Numbered from the stretch's first letter, positions 15,897-25,654 are shown. The stretch: DNA of 45,048 bases from Peptostreptococcus stomatis DSM 17678 (GCF_000147675.1 NZ_ADGQ01000001.1:1-45048), one strand, 5' to 3'. The notes: generated by a model from the letters alone, not told the origin. Translations and numbers: made by a program.

Positions 15897-16490
15897 ATGA
15901 GTAATTTAGGAAAGATTTTTAAAAATGGTATAATCGATGAGAACCCTACCTTTGTACAGGTAATAGGTATGTGTCCAACACTTGCCGTTACAAGTTCAGC
16001 AGTAAACGGTATAGGTATGGGACTTTCTACAGCAGTCGTTCTTGCTTGTTCAAACTTAGCAATATCACTACTTAGAAAGATTGTTCCAGATAAGATAAGA
16101 ATACCATGTTTCGTAGTTGTAATCGCTACATTCGTTACAATAGTTCAGATGTTATTGAAGGCTTACGTGCCAGCTCTTGACAAGGCGCTTGGTCTTTATA
16201 TACCTCTTATAGTTGTTAACTGTTTGATACTGGCAAGAGCCGAGTCTTTTGCATGTAAGAACAAGCCATTCCCATCACTAGTAGATGGTTTTGCTATGGG
16301 TCTTGGATTTACAATAGCACTTACTATTCTAGGTGCTGTAAGAGAAATACTGGGTGCAGGTAGCGTATTTGGATTTGCTTTCTTACCAGCAACATTTAAC
16401 ACATTGTTGTTTATATTGCCTCCAGGAGCCTTCCTAACTCTAGGATGCTTGATGGCTGTATTTAACAAGGTAACAAAGAAAAAAGCGTAA
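15897..16490 (+). CDS. rnfE: Rnf complex membrane subunit RnfE
   Basis: A 197-residue protein with about six membrane helices, opening NGIIDENPTFVQVIGMCPTL, a signature of RnfE/NqrD. The conserved cysteine in the first helix (GMCPTLAV) helps, with its counterpart in RnfA, to hold the membrane-embedded iron-sulfur centre between the two halves. It is related to RnfA, which follows 13 bases later. Confidence 0.96.
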   Translation: MSNLGKIFKNGIIDENPTFVQVIGMCPTLAVTSSAVNGIGMGLSTAVVLACSNLAISLLRKIVPDKIRIPCFVVVIATFVTIVQMLLKAYVPALDKALGLYIPLIVVNCLILARAESFACKNKPFPSLVDGFAMGLGFTIALTILGAVREILGAGSVFGFAFLPATFNTLLFILPPGAFLTLGCLMAVFNKVTKKKA

Positions 16491-16503
16491 AGGGGTGTAG
16501 AGA

Positions 16504-17079
16504 TTGAAATTAATATTATTATTTTTATACATAGTTCTAGTAAATAATGTTATAACTTCTCAGTTCCTTGGTATTTGTCCTTTCTTGGGTGTTTCTAAGA
16601 AAACAGATACAGCAATAGGTATGGGTGTTGCCGTAACATTCGTTATAGCTTTAGCATCTATAATAACTTATTTCATTCAGATGATATTAGTAAACTTCAA
16701 GTTGGAGTACTTACAGACAATAGCATTTATACTTGTTATTGCATCTATCGTTCAGTTCGTTGAAATGGTTATAAAGAAGACGTCACCATCACTATATCAG
16801 GCACTTGGTGTGTTCTTACCTCTTATAACTACAAACTGTGCGGTTTTGGGTATAGCGATAGTTAACATTACTAAGGGTTACAACATCATTGAAACTCTAG
16901 TAAATGGTATAGGTGCTGGTATAGGATTTACACTTGCAATCGTAATATTTGCAGGTATCAGAGAAAGGTTAGAATTAGCTGACATTCAGGATGCGTTTAA
17001 GGGATTCCCTATAACACTTATTTCAGCCAGCTTAATGTCAATAGCTTTTCTAGGATTCACAGGATTAATTAAATTATAA
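16504..17079 (+). CDS. rnfA: Rnf complex membrane subunit RnfA
   Basis: A 191-residue protein of about six membrane helices, homologous to RnfE in inverted topology. FLGICPFLGVSKK near the N-terminus and TTNCAVLGIA in the middle supply the conserved cysteines of the shared intramembrane cluster. The start codon is TTG at 16504, preceded by GGGGTGTAG, the only non-ATG start in the operon. It ends 15 bases before rnfB. Confidence 0.95.
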   Translation: MKLILLFLYIVLVNNVITSQFLGICPFLGVSKKTDTAIGMGVAVTFVIALASIITYFIQMILVNFKLEYLQTIAFILVIASIVQFVEMVIKKTSPSLYQALGVFLPLITTNCAVLGIAIVNITKGYNIIETLVNGIGAGIGFTLAIVIFAGIRERLELADIQDAFKGFPITLISASLMSIAFLGFTGLIKL

Positions 17080-17094
17080 GGGAGGTACTAGAGA

Positions 17095-17958
17095 ATGCTT
17101 ATTGTTTATGCGGTAGTAGTACTTGGTATACTTGGTTTAATCTTTGGTATAATCTTTGATTTTGCCTCTAAGAAGTTTGCTGTTGAAGTAGACCCAAAGG
17201 AAGCTGAAGTACTAGAAGTTTTACCAGGAGCCAATTGTGGTGGTTGTGGATTCCCAGGTTGTGGTGGTTTAGCTGCTGCAATAGCTAAGGGAGAAGCACC
17301 AGTAAATGGTTGTCCTGTAGGTGGAGCTGCAGTTGCAGAGAAGGTTGCTGCAATAATGGGTGTTGAAGCCGGTGCAGGAGAAAAGATAGTAGCTAATGTT
17401 AGATGTAAGGGTACATGTGAAGCTACAAAGGAAAAGTATGAATACAGTGGTATACAGGATTGTAGAGCAGCTGCATCATTAATTGGTGGTGCAAAGTCTT
17501 GTTCTTATGGATGTTTAGGTCTAGGTACTTGTGTACAGGTTTGTAACTTTGATGCTATACATGTTGTAGATGGAGTTGCCGTAGTTGATGAAGAAAAGTG
17601 TGTTAACTGTGGTAAGTGTATAGATATATGTCCAAAGGGACTTATTGAACGTAAGCCAGCTAACAAGGCTGTTACAGTTCAGTGTAAGTCAAATGACTTT
17701 GGTAAGAAGGTTAAGGATAACTGTAGTGTTGGTTGTATAGGCTGCGGTATTTGTTTTAAGGAATGTCCGTTTGATGCAATCATATTTGAAGACAAGCTAG
17801 CACGTATTGACTATGATAAGTGTAAGCAGTGTAATAAGTGTGCTATGAAGTGTCCGACTAAGGTTATAAAGCCAAAAGAAAGAAAAAAATCAGTAGTTAA
17901 GGCTCAGCCAAAGGTTGAAGAAGCTAAGGCTGAAGTTAAGCCAGTAGAAAATAACTAA
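17095..17958 (+). CDS. rnfB: Rnf complex subunit RnfB (ferredoxin-accepting, multi [4Fe-4S])
   Basis: The 287-residue subunit takes electrons from reduced ferredoxin. It has an N-terminal membrane helix (residues about 2-24), a four-cysteine cluster domain (C48, C51, C56, C73 in NCGGCGFPGC and NGCP), and several ferredoxin-type CxxCxxCxxxCP motifs including KCVNCGKCIDICP, GCIGCGICFKECP and KCKQCNKCAMKCP. A Lys/Ala/Glu-rich tail follows. A terminator closes the operon. Confidence 0.97.
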   Translation: MLIVYAVVVLGILGLIFGIIFDFASKKFAVEVDPKEAEVLEVLPGANCGGCGFPGCGGLAAAIAKGEAPVNGCPVGGAAVAEKVAAIMGVEAGAGEKIVANVRCKGTCEATKEKYEYSGIQDCRAAASLIGGAKSCSYGCLGLGTCVQVCNFDAIHVVDGVAVVDEEKCVNCGKCIDICPKGLIERKPANKAVTVQCKSNDFGKKVKDNCSVGCIGCGICFKECPFDAIIFEDKLARIDYDKCKQCNKCAMKCPTKVIKPKERKKSVVKAQPKVEEAKAEVKPVENN

Positions 17959-17989
17959 TTAGCTTTAAAAGCTTAACTAATATTAAGGG

Positions 17990-18026
17990 TCACCGTATAT
18001 TTGATTATATACGGTGATTTTTTTTA
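17990..18026 (+). terminator. Terminator of the rnf operon
   Basis: A perfect 11-bp stem (17990-18000 and 18007-18017) with a six-base loop and a long T run ends the operon 30 bases after rnfB. Confidence 0.9.
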
Positions 18027-18208
18027 TTTTTAAAATATGCCTATATAAGTGTGAATAGATATACAAGCCGGTGGTTTGCTTGTAGAATTTATGATTAATG
18101 ATTAATAATTAATGGATAAGGCTTAATGTAAAAAAATAAATTTCATGGATTTATTATTTCAACCTACTTAAGCAGGGATAAATTATAGGGTATGATATAG
18201 GTGGTATT

Positions 18209-18895
18209 ATGAGTGAAGTTTTAAGAATAAGAGAAATGAGTGATGATGAAAAGCCCAGGGAGAAGATGATAAAAAAAGGGGTAAAGTCCCTATCAGATGC
18301 CGAACTTTTGGCTATTATGATTAGGACAGGGGACAAAAATAATAATGCTGTAACCCTGTCTTCTAAGGTTTTAACCCTATCCAAAGATGGGGTCAGGGGC
18401 TTGACCGACCTTAGTTTGGATGAACTCTGCAGTATTGATGGGATTGGACCATCCAAGGCCACTATTATAAAGGCAGCTTTAGAATTGGGTATCAGGGTAT
18501 CCCAATACCTGCCAAGGAAGTTTAAGATTAATAATCCCTGGGATGTGTATTCCTACTATATGGAGGAATTGAGATATCTTAAAAAGGAAGTATTTAAGGT
18601 TATTTTACTCAATACAAAGAATGAAATAATATCGGATGTAGATGTATCAATTGGAAGTTTAAATTCATCCATAGTCCACCCCAGGGAAGTATTTATTGAG
18701 GCCATAAAGAGGAGGTCTAATGCTATTATACTTATGCACAACCATCCCTCTGGTAATTCGGAACCATCCAAGGAAGATATAATGATTACCAAGAGGCTAA
18801 ATGAGTGTGGCAAGATGCTGGGTATTAATGTGCTAGACCACATAGTTATTGGCGATGGCAACTACTATAGCCTTAAAGAAAACAATGAATTTTAG
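18209..18895 (+). CDS. radC: RadC family JAB/MPN-domain protein
   Basis: The 228-residue protein has an N-terminal helix-hairpin-helix-like region (LCSIDGIGPSKATIIKAA) and a C-terminal RadC/JAB metalloprotease-like domain with H177, H179 and D190 in HNHPSGNSEPSKED, the predicted zinc site. The old DNA-repair assignment is weakly supported in the literature; its true role is uncertain. GGTGG precedes the ATG. It lies directly upstream of mreB, an arrangement common in Firmicutes. Confidence 0.93.
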   Translation: MSEVLRIREMSDDEKPREKMIKKGVKSLSDAELLAIMIRTGDKNNNAVTLSSKVLTLSKDGVRGLTDLSLDELCSIDGIGPSKATIIKAALELGIRVSQYLPRKFKINNPWDVYSYYMEELRYLKKEVFKVILLNTKNEIISDVDVSIGSLNSSIVHPREVFIEAIKRRSNAIILMHNHPSGNSEPSKEDIMITKRLNECGKMLGINVLDHIVIGDGNYYSLKENNEF

Positions 18896-18988
18896 TAGGA
18901 TAAAAAATACTTCCTTATTTTCTGATAAAATATTGCTTGCATTTTTTAAAAAGATTGAAGAAAAGATATCAACAAGAACTAAGTTTCG

Positions 18989-18997
18989 TGGTATACT
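18989..18997 (+). promoter_or_regulatory. Extended -10 promoter of the mreB cluster
   Basis: TGGTATACT lies about 58 bases before the mreB start, with no convincing -35. It would start the long mreB-to-rodA transcript. Confidence 0.55.
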
Positions 18998-19054
18998 AAT
19001 AGATATAGGCGCATAGACGAGTCTATTAAAACTTGTAAAAAAATGGAGGACGAT

Positions 19055-20104
19055 ATGGGAATTTTCAGTAAGATTTTTGGATCTAATATAAATAATATAA
19101 TTACCAACGATATGGGTATCGACTTGGGTACTGCGAATACTTTGGTTTACATAAAAGGACAGGGAATTGTAGTTGATGAGCCATCAGTTGTAGCCATCAG
19201 GGATGATAACAATGAGATATTGGCTGTGGGTCAGAAGGCTAGGGATATGGTAGGTAGAACTCCTGAAAATATAGTTGCTATTCAGCCTGTAAAAGAAGGT
19301 GTAATAGCGGACTTTGAAGCTACTCAGGCAATGATGAGTTACTTTATTCAAAAGGGGTCAAAGGGCGTTGTTAGTCCCAGAATAGTTATCTGTGTGCCTT
19401 ATGGTATTACTAAGGTTGAAAAGAAAGCCATTGAAGAGGCAGCCATTCAGGCTGGTGGTAGAGAGGTATTTATCCTTGAAGAGCCTATGGCAGCAGCTAT
19501 AGGTGCTGGTTTGAATGTAAATGACCCTGAAGGTAATATGATTGTTGATATTGGTGGAGGAACATCTGAAATAGCAGTTATATCACTGGGTGGAGTTGTA
19601 GTTGCAAATTCAATTAGGATAGGTGGAGATGAATTTGATGTTGCAATAGAGAACTTTGTAAGAAAAGACTATAATATAATCATAGGAGCGAGAACTGCTG
19701 AGAATATCAAGTTGGCAATAGGATCTGCCTTCCCAGGAGACAAGGAAATAGAGATGACAGTGAGTGGTAGGGATATAATGTCAGGCCTACCAAGGACTAT
19801 AACTATAGGGTCTACAGAAGTTAGAGAGGCACTAAGAGAGCCAATAAATGAAATTGTTGAGGCCATAAGGACTACTTTGGAAGAGACTCCTCCAGAATTG
19901 GCATCTGATATTATGGAAAAGGGAATCTTCCTGACAGGTGGTGGATCTCTATTAAGGGGTATGGACAAGCTAATCCAGGCTGAGACATCTTTAAATGTAT
20001 CAGTAGCAGCCCAGCCACTACAGTGCGTAGTTACAGGTGCAGGTAAGTCTATAGAAAACACTGACATATTCCACAGTATCGTTATGATGAATCATGAAGG
20101 ATAG
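19055..20104 (+). CDS. mreB: Rod shape-determining actin homologue MreB
   Basis: The 349-residue protein polymerises along the inner membrane and positions the elongation machinery. Actin-fold signatures are clear: phosphate 1 DMGIDLGTANTLVY, phosphate 2 NMIVDIGGGTSEIAVISLGG, and the adenosine motif GIFLTGGGSLLRG. An in-frame ATG 12 bases upstream (19043) overlaps the GGAGG box, so 19055 is preferred. The N-terminal FSKIFG helix could bind membrane. mreC begins immediately downstream. Confidence 0.97.
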   Translation: MGIFSKIFGSNINNIITNDMGIDLGTANTLVYIKGQGIVVDEPSVVAIRDDNNEILAVGQKARDMVGRTPENIVAIQPVKEGVIADFEATQAMMSYFIQKGSKGVVSPRIVICVPYGITKVEKKAIEEAAIQAGGREVFILEEPMAAAIGAGLNVNDPEGNMIVDIGGGTSEIAVISLGGVVVANSIRIGGDEFDVAIENFVRKDYNIIIGARTAENIKLAIGSAFPGDKEIEMTVSGRDIMSGLPRTITIGSTEVREALREPINEIVEAIRTTLEETPPELASDIMEKGIFLTGGGSLLRGMDKLIQAETSLNVSVAAQPLQCVVTGAGKSIENTDIFHSIVMMNHEG

Positions 20105-20116
20105 TTGGTGGTTACC

Positions 20117-20998
20117 TTGAAGTTAGAAAAAGATAATAGAAAAAAGTTGAGTATAAAGACTATACTGGCAACTATTGTCGTAGTTTTAATAGTGGCTATA
20201 ACAGCTAGTTCTCTATCAAATGCTGGCAGGTTAGGTGCTGTTGAAGGAAAGAGTCCTATATCAGCTTTTTACATTGTGGGTAAGCACCTTAATAATGTGG
20301 TTGTTGGTGTTGGTAACTTTTTTGGGGACCTGGTTAGCTTCAGGTCTAATTCCAAGATTGTCAAGGACCTAAAAAGTGAAAATGATAAATTAAAGCAAAA
20401 AATTATAGATATGGAAAGTGATGTAGACAAGTTGGATTCTCTGGAAAGATTGAAGAAGTCGCTAAACTATGTGTCTACTGATCAACGTAATAGTCTGGTT
20501 TCAGCCAGTATAATAGGAAAGAATAACGGAGACTGGTACAAATCATTTGTAATAGATGCAGGTGCAGGTGATGGTGTTAAAAGGGATAGTATAGTAATCA
20601 ATGGCCAGGGTGTAGTTGGTATTGTTTATAGTGTGAGCAACCACTATTCTAAGGCAATATCCTTGATAGACTCCAGGGCTTCGGTTAGCTTTAAATTAGC
20701 TAGAAAGAATGACTACAAGGGAGTTGTTACAACATCATCTATAGTTGGCAGTGCAGACTTTACAAATACAGACAAGTTGCTCCAGGGATATCTGTTTGAC
20801 CCTAAGTCAGATGTAAAAAAGGGGGACCTCCTAGTCACATCAGGTTTGGGTCTATATCCAGAAAATATACCAATAGGTACTATTACCAGTGTTACATATG
20901 ACAAGAACAAGTCTATGAAAACTATAAAGATTAGGCCTGGTGTAGATTTTAAAAATATTGACAATGTTAGTATAATTCCTCCAAGAAAGGTTCAATAG
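20117..20998 (+). CDS. mreC: Cell shape-determining protein MreC
   Basis: The protein (293 residues from the TTG at 20117) has one membrane helix (residues about 15-33 of this reading), a coiled coil of Lys/Glu/Leu-rich sequence (KIVKDLKSENDKLKQKI), and an extracellular beta-barrel domain with NGQGVVGIVYSVS and LLVTSGLGLYPENIPIG, family hallmarks. MreC links MreB to PBP2 outside the cell. GGTGG five bases before 20117 favours this start; a TTG at 20105 directly after mreB is possible. Confidence 0.92.
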   Translation: MKLEKDNRKKLSIKTILATIVVVLIVAITASSLSNAGRLGAVEGKSPISAFYIVGKHLNNVVVGVGNFFGDLVSFRSNSKIVKDLKSENDKLKQKIIDMESDVDKLDSLERLKKSLNYVSTDQRNSLVSASIIGKNNGDWYKSFVIDAGAGDGVKRDSIVINGQGVVGIVYSVSNHYSKAISLIDSRASVSFKLARKNDYKGVVTTSSIVGSADFTNTDKLLQGYLFDPKSDVKKGDLLVTSGLGLYPENIPIGTITSVTYDKNKSMKTIKIRPGVDFKNIDNVSIIPPRKVQ

Positions 20999-21007
20999 GT
21001 GGCAGTT

Positions 21008-21493
21008 ATGAAAAATATAGTAGTATTTTTGATTGGCCTCTTTCTGATTTTTTTGGAGGCTTTTTTTACTAATCACATAAGTTCTTTTGTGAGTATAGAC
21101 CTGCTTTTAGTATATATAGCTTTGATATCCCTTTATATGGATAAAAACTATGCGATTATTGAGGTTGGCCTATTGGGTTTGATTAGTGACTTAGTAGTAG
21201 GTGGTATTATAGGGATTACAGCCCTATTATTTATGATAGCATCCTACTTCATATCTACGGTAGAAAAATCGATCTTTAAGGACAAGAAGTTAATTGTACT
21301 ATTTTTGGTATTTGTTATTAGTCTGGTATATTCCATAATAAATGCGGTGGTTTCATCGATTTTTTATGTGCCGGCTCCACTTACACTTGTTCTGTTTAAG
21401 GGGATAATACTAATACCCCTTTTAAATATGGGTGTAGCCTTTTTGGCCTATACCTTATTTGGGGATCTGTTAATGAAATTAAGGGAAGAATAG
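21008..21493 (+). CDS. mreD: Rod shape-determining membrane protein MreD
   Basis: About 161 residues with five to six hydrophobic helices and the family pattern LLVYIALISLYMDKNYAIIEVGLLGLISDLVVGGIIG. AGGTGG five bases before the ATG at 21008 supports this start over the in-frame GTG at 20999. MreD completes the MreBCD core that directs PBP2/RodA. The gene ends 12 bases before mrdA. Confidence 0.92.
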   Translation: MKNIVVFLIGLFLIFLEAFFTNHISSFVSIDLLLVYIALISLYMDKNYAIIEVGLLGLISDLVVGGIIGITALLFMIASYFISTVEKSIFKDKKLIVLFLVFVISLVYSIINAVVSSIFYVPAPLTLVLFKGIILIPLLNMGVAFLAYTLFGDLLMKLREE

Positions 21494-21505
21494 TGGTGTG
21501 TTAAA

Positions 21506-24418
21506 TTGAGTAAAAATTCAGTGATAAAACCAAGGCTAAAGGTGATTAATAAGTTTATCCTTATTATACTTAGTGTGGTTTTGATAAAAATAGTATATAT
21601 GACAACTATAAGATATTCGCATTATTCTGATTTAGCTGACCAAAAGGCCTACAAGCAGATTATGGTCCAGGCTCCTAGAGGGGAGATTAGGGATAGGAAG
21701 GGTGTACTCTTGGCTGGTAACGAGCCCCAATTCACTGTTCAGATAGTTGCGGATACATTCAATAAGGCAGGTAAAAATAGCAAGGATGGGGCTAATAAGA
21801 TGGCCTATTCAGTTATTAATATACTGGAAAAAAATGGGGAAACCTATACAGATGAATTCCCGATTAGCCTTGTAAATGGTAGCTATACCTTTATTTTTGA
21901 TCAAAAAATTAGTGAGTTCAAGAGCAAAAATGGTATACCGGCCAGCTATAATGCAAAAAAATCCTTCTACTATGTAGTTGATAGCATGATACAAAGTGGA
22001 CTTTTGACACTATCTGATAGGAATATGGACCCGGTGAAACTCCAGGCCAAGGTTAATAAGCTAGGCTATTATCCACCAGTTTTGGTAAACTCTTGGACCT
22101 TTACCCAGCAAAAAAATAAGGAAGACTGGTTGAAAGGATATGGGCTTAAGGATGGTGTAAGTGCCCTAGTAGCCTTTAGGCATATAAGAAACGACTACTA
22201 CAAGATAGATTCCAGCATGACTGATAAAGAGGCTAGAAAAATTATGTTGGTAAGAGACTTGTTAAAGTCAAAAATATATACCCAGTATAATCCTGTGACA
22301 ATAGCCAAGGGCATAAAGAAGGAAACAGTCGTACAGATAGAAGAGAATTCCATGAAATTGTCAGGAGTATCAGTTGCCATCGAACAGAAGAGGGTATATC
22401 CTTTTGGTAGTCTTGCATCTCACGTATTGGGATATGTGGGCAAAATACCATCATCCAAGGCTGAAGACCTTATTAAAGAGGGCTATAGCCCCCAGGATAT
22501 GATAGGTCTATCAGGTATTGAAAACAGCTATGAAAATAAGTTGAAGGGCAAGGATGGCTACAAAGAAGTTAAGGTAGATAGCGTCGGTAGGGTTATTTCA
22601 CAGATGAAGTCGGTTGATCCTACTAGTGGTAAGAGTGTCTACTTAACTATAGATAGCAAGGTCCAAAAGACTGCTGAGGAATCTTTGAAAAATGCCATTG
22701 AATCAGCCAGATCAGGCGGAACTTTCAAGAGCCAGTTTGGTGATATAAATATAAAAGAGAGTGCTCCTAAGGCGAAGTCAGGTGCTATAGTTGCTATAGA
22801 TGTAACTAGTGGTGATGTATTGGCCATGGCCAGCTACCCTAACTATGACCCTAATAAGTTTGCCAATGGTATCAGCAGCGAGGACTATAATAACTACCTG
22901 CCAAAAAACCTAAATGATATGTTGGCACCAAATCCACTTTTGAATTTGGCTACCCAGGGTGTCTTCCAGCCAGGGTCAACTTTTAAGATGGTAACAGCTA
23001 TGGCTGCCCTAGAGTCAGGACTGGATCCAAGTTATACAATAAAGGATCCTGGTGTTATAAGGCTTGGAAATAGGAACTTCGCCGACTATATTTGGCACCA
23101 TGGTGGCAAAAACCACGGTATGGTGAACCTATATAAGGCCATACAAGAATCTTGTAATATATACTTCTATGTCTTAGGTAGCAATAGGAATTGGATGACA
23201 GGTCAGTCCTTAAACCTGGGAATGAATGCCAACAAGATACTTGAATATGCCAAGAAGTTCGGTCTAGATAGTGATACTGGTCTAGAAGGCCAGCTAGAGG
23301 AAAGAAATGGCAGGGTTCCTAGTGAGGAACAAAAAATAGAGAATACGAAGGTTCAGTTGAAATATGCCCTTGAGAGGACTATGAGAACTCACTTTGAAGG
23401 TATAGATTATGAAGAAAACAGGGATGAGTTTGAAGAAAAGATAGATAAAATTGTCAGTTGGATAGATGAAGATAAGACACCTGGTAGGATAGAAACTATG
23501 AAGAGGTTGAAGAAACTAGGGGTTAAAGAATCCTATATAGAAAGTGATGCTGACTATATGGTATACAGTTACTTTAACTTTGCCAAGTGGGGTGTGGGTG
23601 ATACCTTCAACCTTGCTATAGGCCAGGGTGAAAATGCCTACAACCCATCCCAGGTTGTAAGGTATGTAGCAGCCCTTGCCAATGGTGGTTATCTGGTAAA
23701 CCTAAATGTGGTAAATAAGGTGGAAACTTCAAATGGCAAGATAGCAGAAGTGGCCAATAGAAGACTAGACAAGATCAGTTTTAAGAATAATTCTAACCTG
23801 AATGATATAAAGATAGGTATGGTCAATGTTTCTACGCAGGGCTTGGCCAAGGATGCCTTTGGAAACTTCCCAATCAAGGTTGCAACTAAGACAGGTACGG
23901 CAGAAAAGAGTGGTAAGATACCTACAGAAAAAGAATATGACTATCTTATGAAACACTTGTCTTCTTATTCATTGGACAAGAATAAGGTTCTTGAAAGGTA
24001 TAATAAGCTTAAGGCTGACAAGGAAAGAGAACTTACCAATGAAAAAATCAAGGACTTGAAGACAAAGATAAGCGATACCAGTATAAGTAGTGACCAGAGG
24101 GACAAGTACCAAAAAGAATTAGAGGCCGGTATCAAGGTAAAATTGGATGATACAGACAAGGTTAATGCCCAATACCTAAGAAGGGCAATCAAACAGTTGA
24201 ATTCTAATATTACTGATGAAGATATCGATAAGTACAAGGAAGACTACGGTTCTTTTGCCTGGTGTGTAGCCTATGCCCCAGCAGATAATCCTAAGATAGC
24301 TGTGGCCTGTATGATACCACAGGGAGAGACTAGTTCATATGCAGTTTTACCAATCAGGGAGACTATAGCCCAGTATTTTGGGCTAATGAAGGAAGGTCAG
24401 AGTGATGAAAAAAATTGA
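21506..24418 (+). CDS. mrdA: Penicillin-binding protein 2, elongation transpeptidase, enlarged
   Basis: A class B PBP that cross-links new peptidoglycan during elongation, with one N-terminal membrane helix (residues about 11-30), a pedestal domain, and a transpeptidase domain with S491 and K494 (STFK), S549 (SCN) and K795 (KTGT). At 970 residues it is much longer than Gram-negative PBP2. Extra sequence lies between SCN and KTGT (charged, around residues 590-690) and again after KTGT (about residues 800-910, rich in Lys/Glu/Asp). The start is a TTG at 21506 with a weak ribosome site. rodA overlaps its end. Confidence 0.94.
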   Translation: MSKNSVIKPRLKVINKFILIILSVVLIKIVYMTTIRYSHYSDLADQKAYKQIMVQAPRGEIRDRKGVLLAGNEPQFTVQIVADTFNKAGKNSKDGANKMAYSVINILEKNGETYTDEFPISLVNGSYTFIFDQKISEFKSKNGIPASYNAKKSFYYVVDSMIQSGLLTLSDRNMDPVKLQAKVNKLGYYPPVLVNSWTFTQQKNKEDWLKGYGLKDGVSALVAFRHIRNDYYKIDSSMTDKEARKIMLVRDLLKSKIYTQYNPVTIAKGIKKETVVQIEENSMKLSGVSVAIEQKRVYPFGSLASHVLGYVGKIPSSKAEDLIKEGYSPQDMIGLSGIENSYENKLKGKDGYKEVKVDSVGRVISQMKSVDPTSGKSVYLTIDSKVQKTAEESLKNAIESARSGGTFKSQFGDINIKESAPKAKSGAIVAIDVTSGDVLAMASYPNYDPNKFANGISSEDYNNYLPKNLNDMLAPNPLLNLATQGVFQPGSTFKMVTAMAALESGLDPSYTIKDPGVIRLGNRNFADYIWHHGGKNHGMVNLYKAIQESCNIYFYVLGSNRNWMTGQSLNLGMNANKILEYAKKFGLDSDTGLEGQLEERNGRVPSEEQKIENTKVQLKYALERTMRTHFEGIDYEENRDEFEEKIDKIVSWIDEDKTPGRIETMKRLKKLGVKESYIESDADYMVYSYFNFAKWGVGDTFNLAIGQGENAYNPSQVVRYVAALANGGYLVNLNVVNKVETSNGKIAEVANRRLDKISFKNNSNLNDIKIGMVNVSTQGLAKDAFGNFPIKVATKTGTAEKSGKIPTEKEYDYLMKHLSSYSLDKNKVLERYNKLKADKERELTNEKIKDLKTKISDTSISSDQRDKYQKELEAGIKVKLDDTDKVNAQYLRRAIKQLNSNITDEDIDKYKEDYGSFAWCVAYAPADNPKIAVACMIPQGETSSYAVLPIRETIAQYFGLMKEGQSDEKN

Positions 24419-25517
24419 TTATAGAAAAAATTTCAAGATAGTAAAAAACATTGACTGGAAACTAGTAACCATAGTCCTGGTAATCTTTTTGATAGGTATA
24501 CTGATACTTAGTAGTGCAACACATGCTAATATCACAAAAAATTACACCCAGATATATAAACAGCTATTAGCCTTCTTGTTGGGTGTAGGGATTATAATGT
24601 TAATGATGCTATTTGACTACGACAGTGTAGGCAAATACTACAAGGAGCTATATATATTCAGTATAGTCATGCTCTTAATAGTCTGGATACCAGGTTTGGG
24701 TGATAGGCAGTTTGGCGCTATATCCTGGATACGTATAGGTAAATTTAACCTACAAACATCAGAAATAGTTAAGATGACCTTTATACTTAGCTATGCGAAG
24801 ATAGTTGAGAAACATAAAGACAGTATGAATAACTTAAGGGTCCTATTCAAGTTAGTAGTATATGCCATGCCGATTATAGGGCTCCTACTAGCCCAGCCAG
24901 ACCTGGGTACAGCCATAGTCTTTGTATGCATAATATTTTTTATGTTATATGTGGTTGGTTTGGACAAGAAGATAATAAGGAATACACTTATAAGTATATT
25001 ACTCTTAACACCACTTATGTACATGTTTATGGCACCCCACCAGAGGGTCAGGATAGTAAACTTCTTTAATCCAGAGCTGAGCAGTAACTACCAGGTTCTC
25101 CAGTCAATGATAGCCATTGGTTCAGGAGGAATATTTGGCAAGGGGCTTTATATGGGGTCCCAGAACCAGGAAAATTTCCTGCCTGTAAGGGATAGTGACT
25201 TTATATTCGCAGTACTGGGGGAGGAATTTGGCCTAGTAGGTATGTTGATAGTAATCATCCTCTTTATGCTCCTTATTACAAGGCTTCTGATGATAGCTAA
25301 AAAGTCTAAAAATGTATATGGAACCCTTATAGTATCAGGTATAACAGGTATGTTTGTCTACCAGATAATACAGAATATAGGTATGACAGTGGGCCTAATG
25401 CCTGTAACAGGAGTAACCCTACCTTTTGTAAGTTATGGTGGTAGTTCCATACTGACATCCATGGCTAATATAGGCATAGTCTTAAATGTATATTTGAGGA
25501 GAAGAAGGATATACTAG
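24405..25517 (+). CDS. rodA: Peptidoglycan glycosyltransferase RodA (SEDS family)
   Basis: The 370-residue polytopic protein has about ten membrane helices and SEDS signatures: RQFGAISWIRIGKFNLQTSE, LLAQPDLGTAIVF, GKGLYMGSQNQENFLPVRDSDFIFAVLGEE and GVTLPFVSYGGSS. It polymerises lipid II into glycan strands with PBP2. The ATG at 24405 has GGAAGG at the right distance; it overlaps mrdA by 14 bases. The ending lacks extra domains. In C. difficile, as I recall, minCDE lies between this pair; here they are directly adjacent. Confidence 0.95.
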   Translation: MKKIDYRKNFKIVKNIDWKLVTIVLVIFLIGILILSSATHANITKNYTQIYKQLLAFLLGVGIIMLMMLFDYDSVGKYYKELYIFSIVMLLIVWIPGLGDRQFGAISWIRIGKFNLQTSEIVKMTFILSYAKIVEKHKDSMNNLRVLFKLVVYAMPIIGLLLAQPDLGTAIVFVCIIFFMLYVVGLDKKIIRNTLISILLLTPLMYMFMAPHQRVRIVNFFNPELSSNYQVLQSMIAIGSGGIFGKGLYMGSQNQENFLPVRDSDFIFAVLGEEFGLVGMLIVIILFMLLITRLLMIAKKSKNVYGTLIVSGITGMFVYQIIQNIGMTVGLMPVTGVTLPFVSYGGSSILTSMANIGIVLNVYLRRRRIY

Positions 25518-25567
25518 GAAGACGAGTAGTAAGAAGTATAGGTGAAAGCAATTTAAGTGTGAGAGAT

Positions 25568-25597
25568 TTGAAAAAAGGCTAGGGTCTTGAATATATA
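25568..25597 (+). promoter_or_regulatory. Candidate promoter upstream of the radical SAM gene
   Basis: TTGAAA (25568-25573) and TATATA (25592-25597) with an 18-base spacer lie in the 137-base gap after rodA, about 60 bases before the next start. Confidence 0.4.
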
Positions 25598-25654
25598 TTT
25601 TTCCAAATTACTGATAGGAAGTGATATATAGACCAGTCGAAATGGAGGCAAGTT

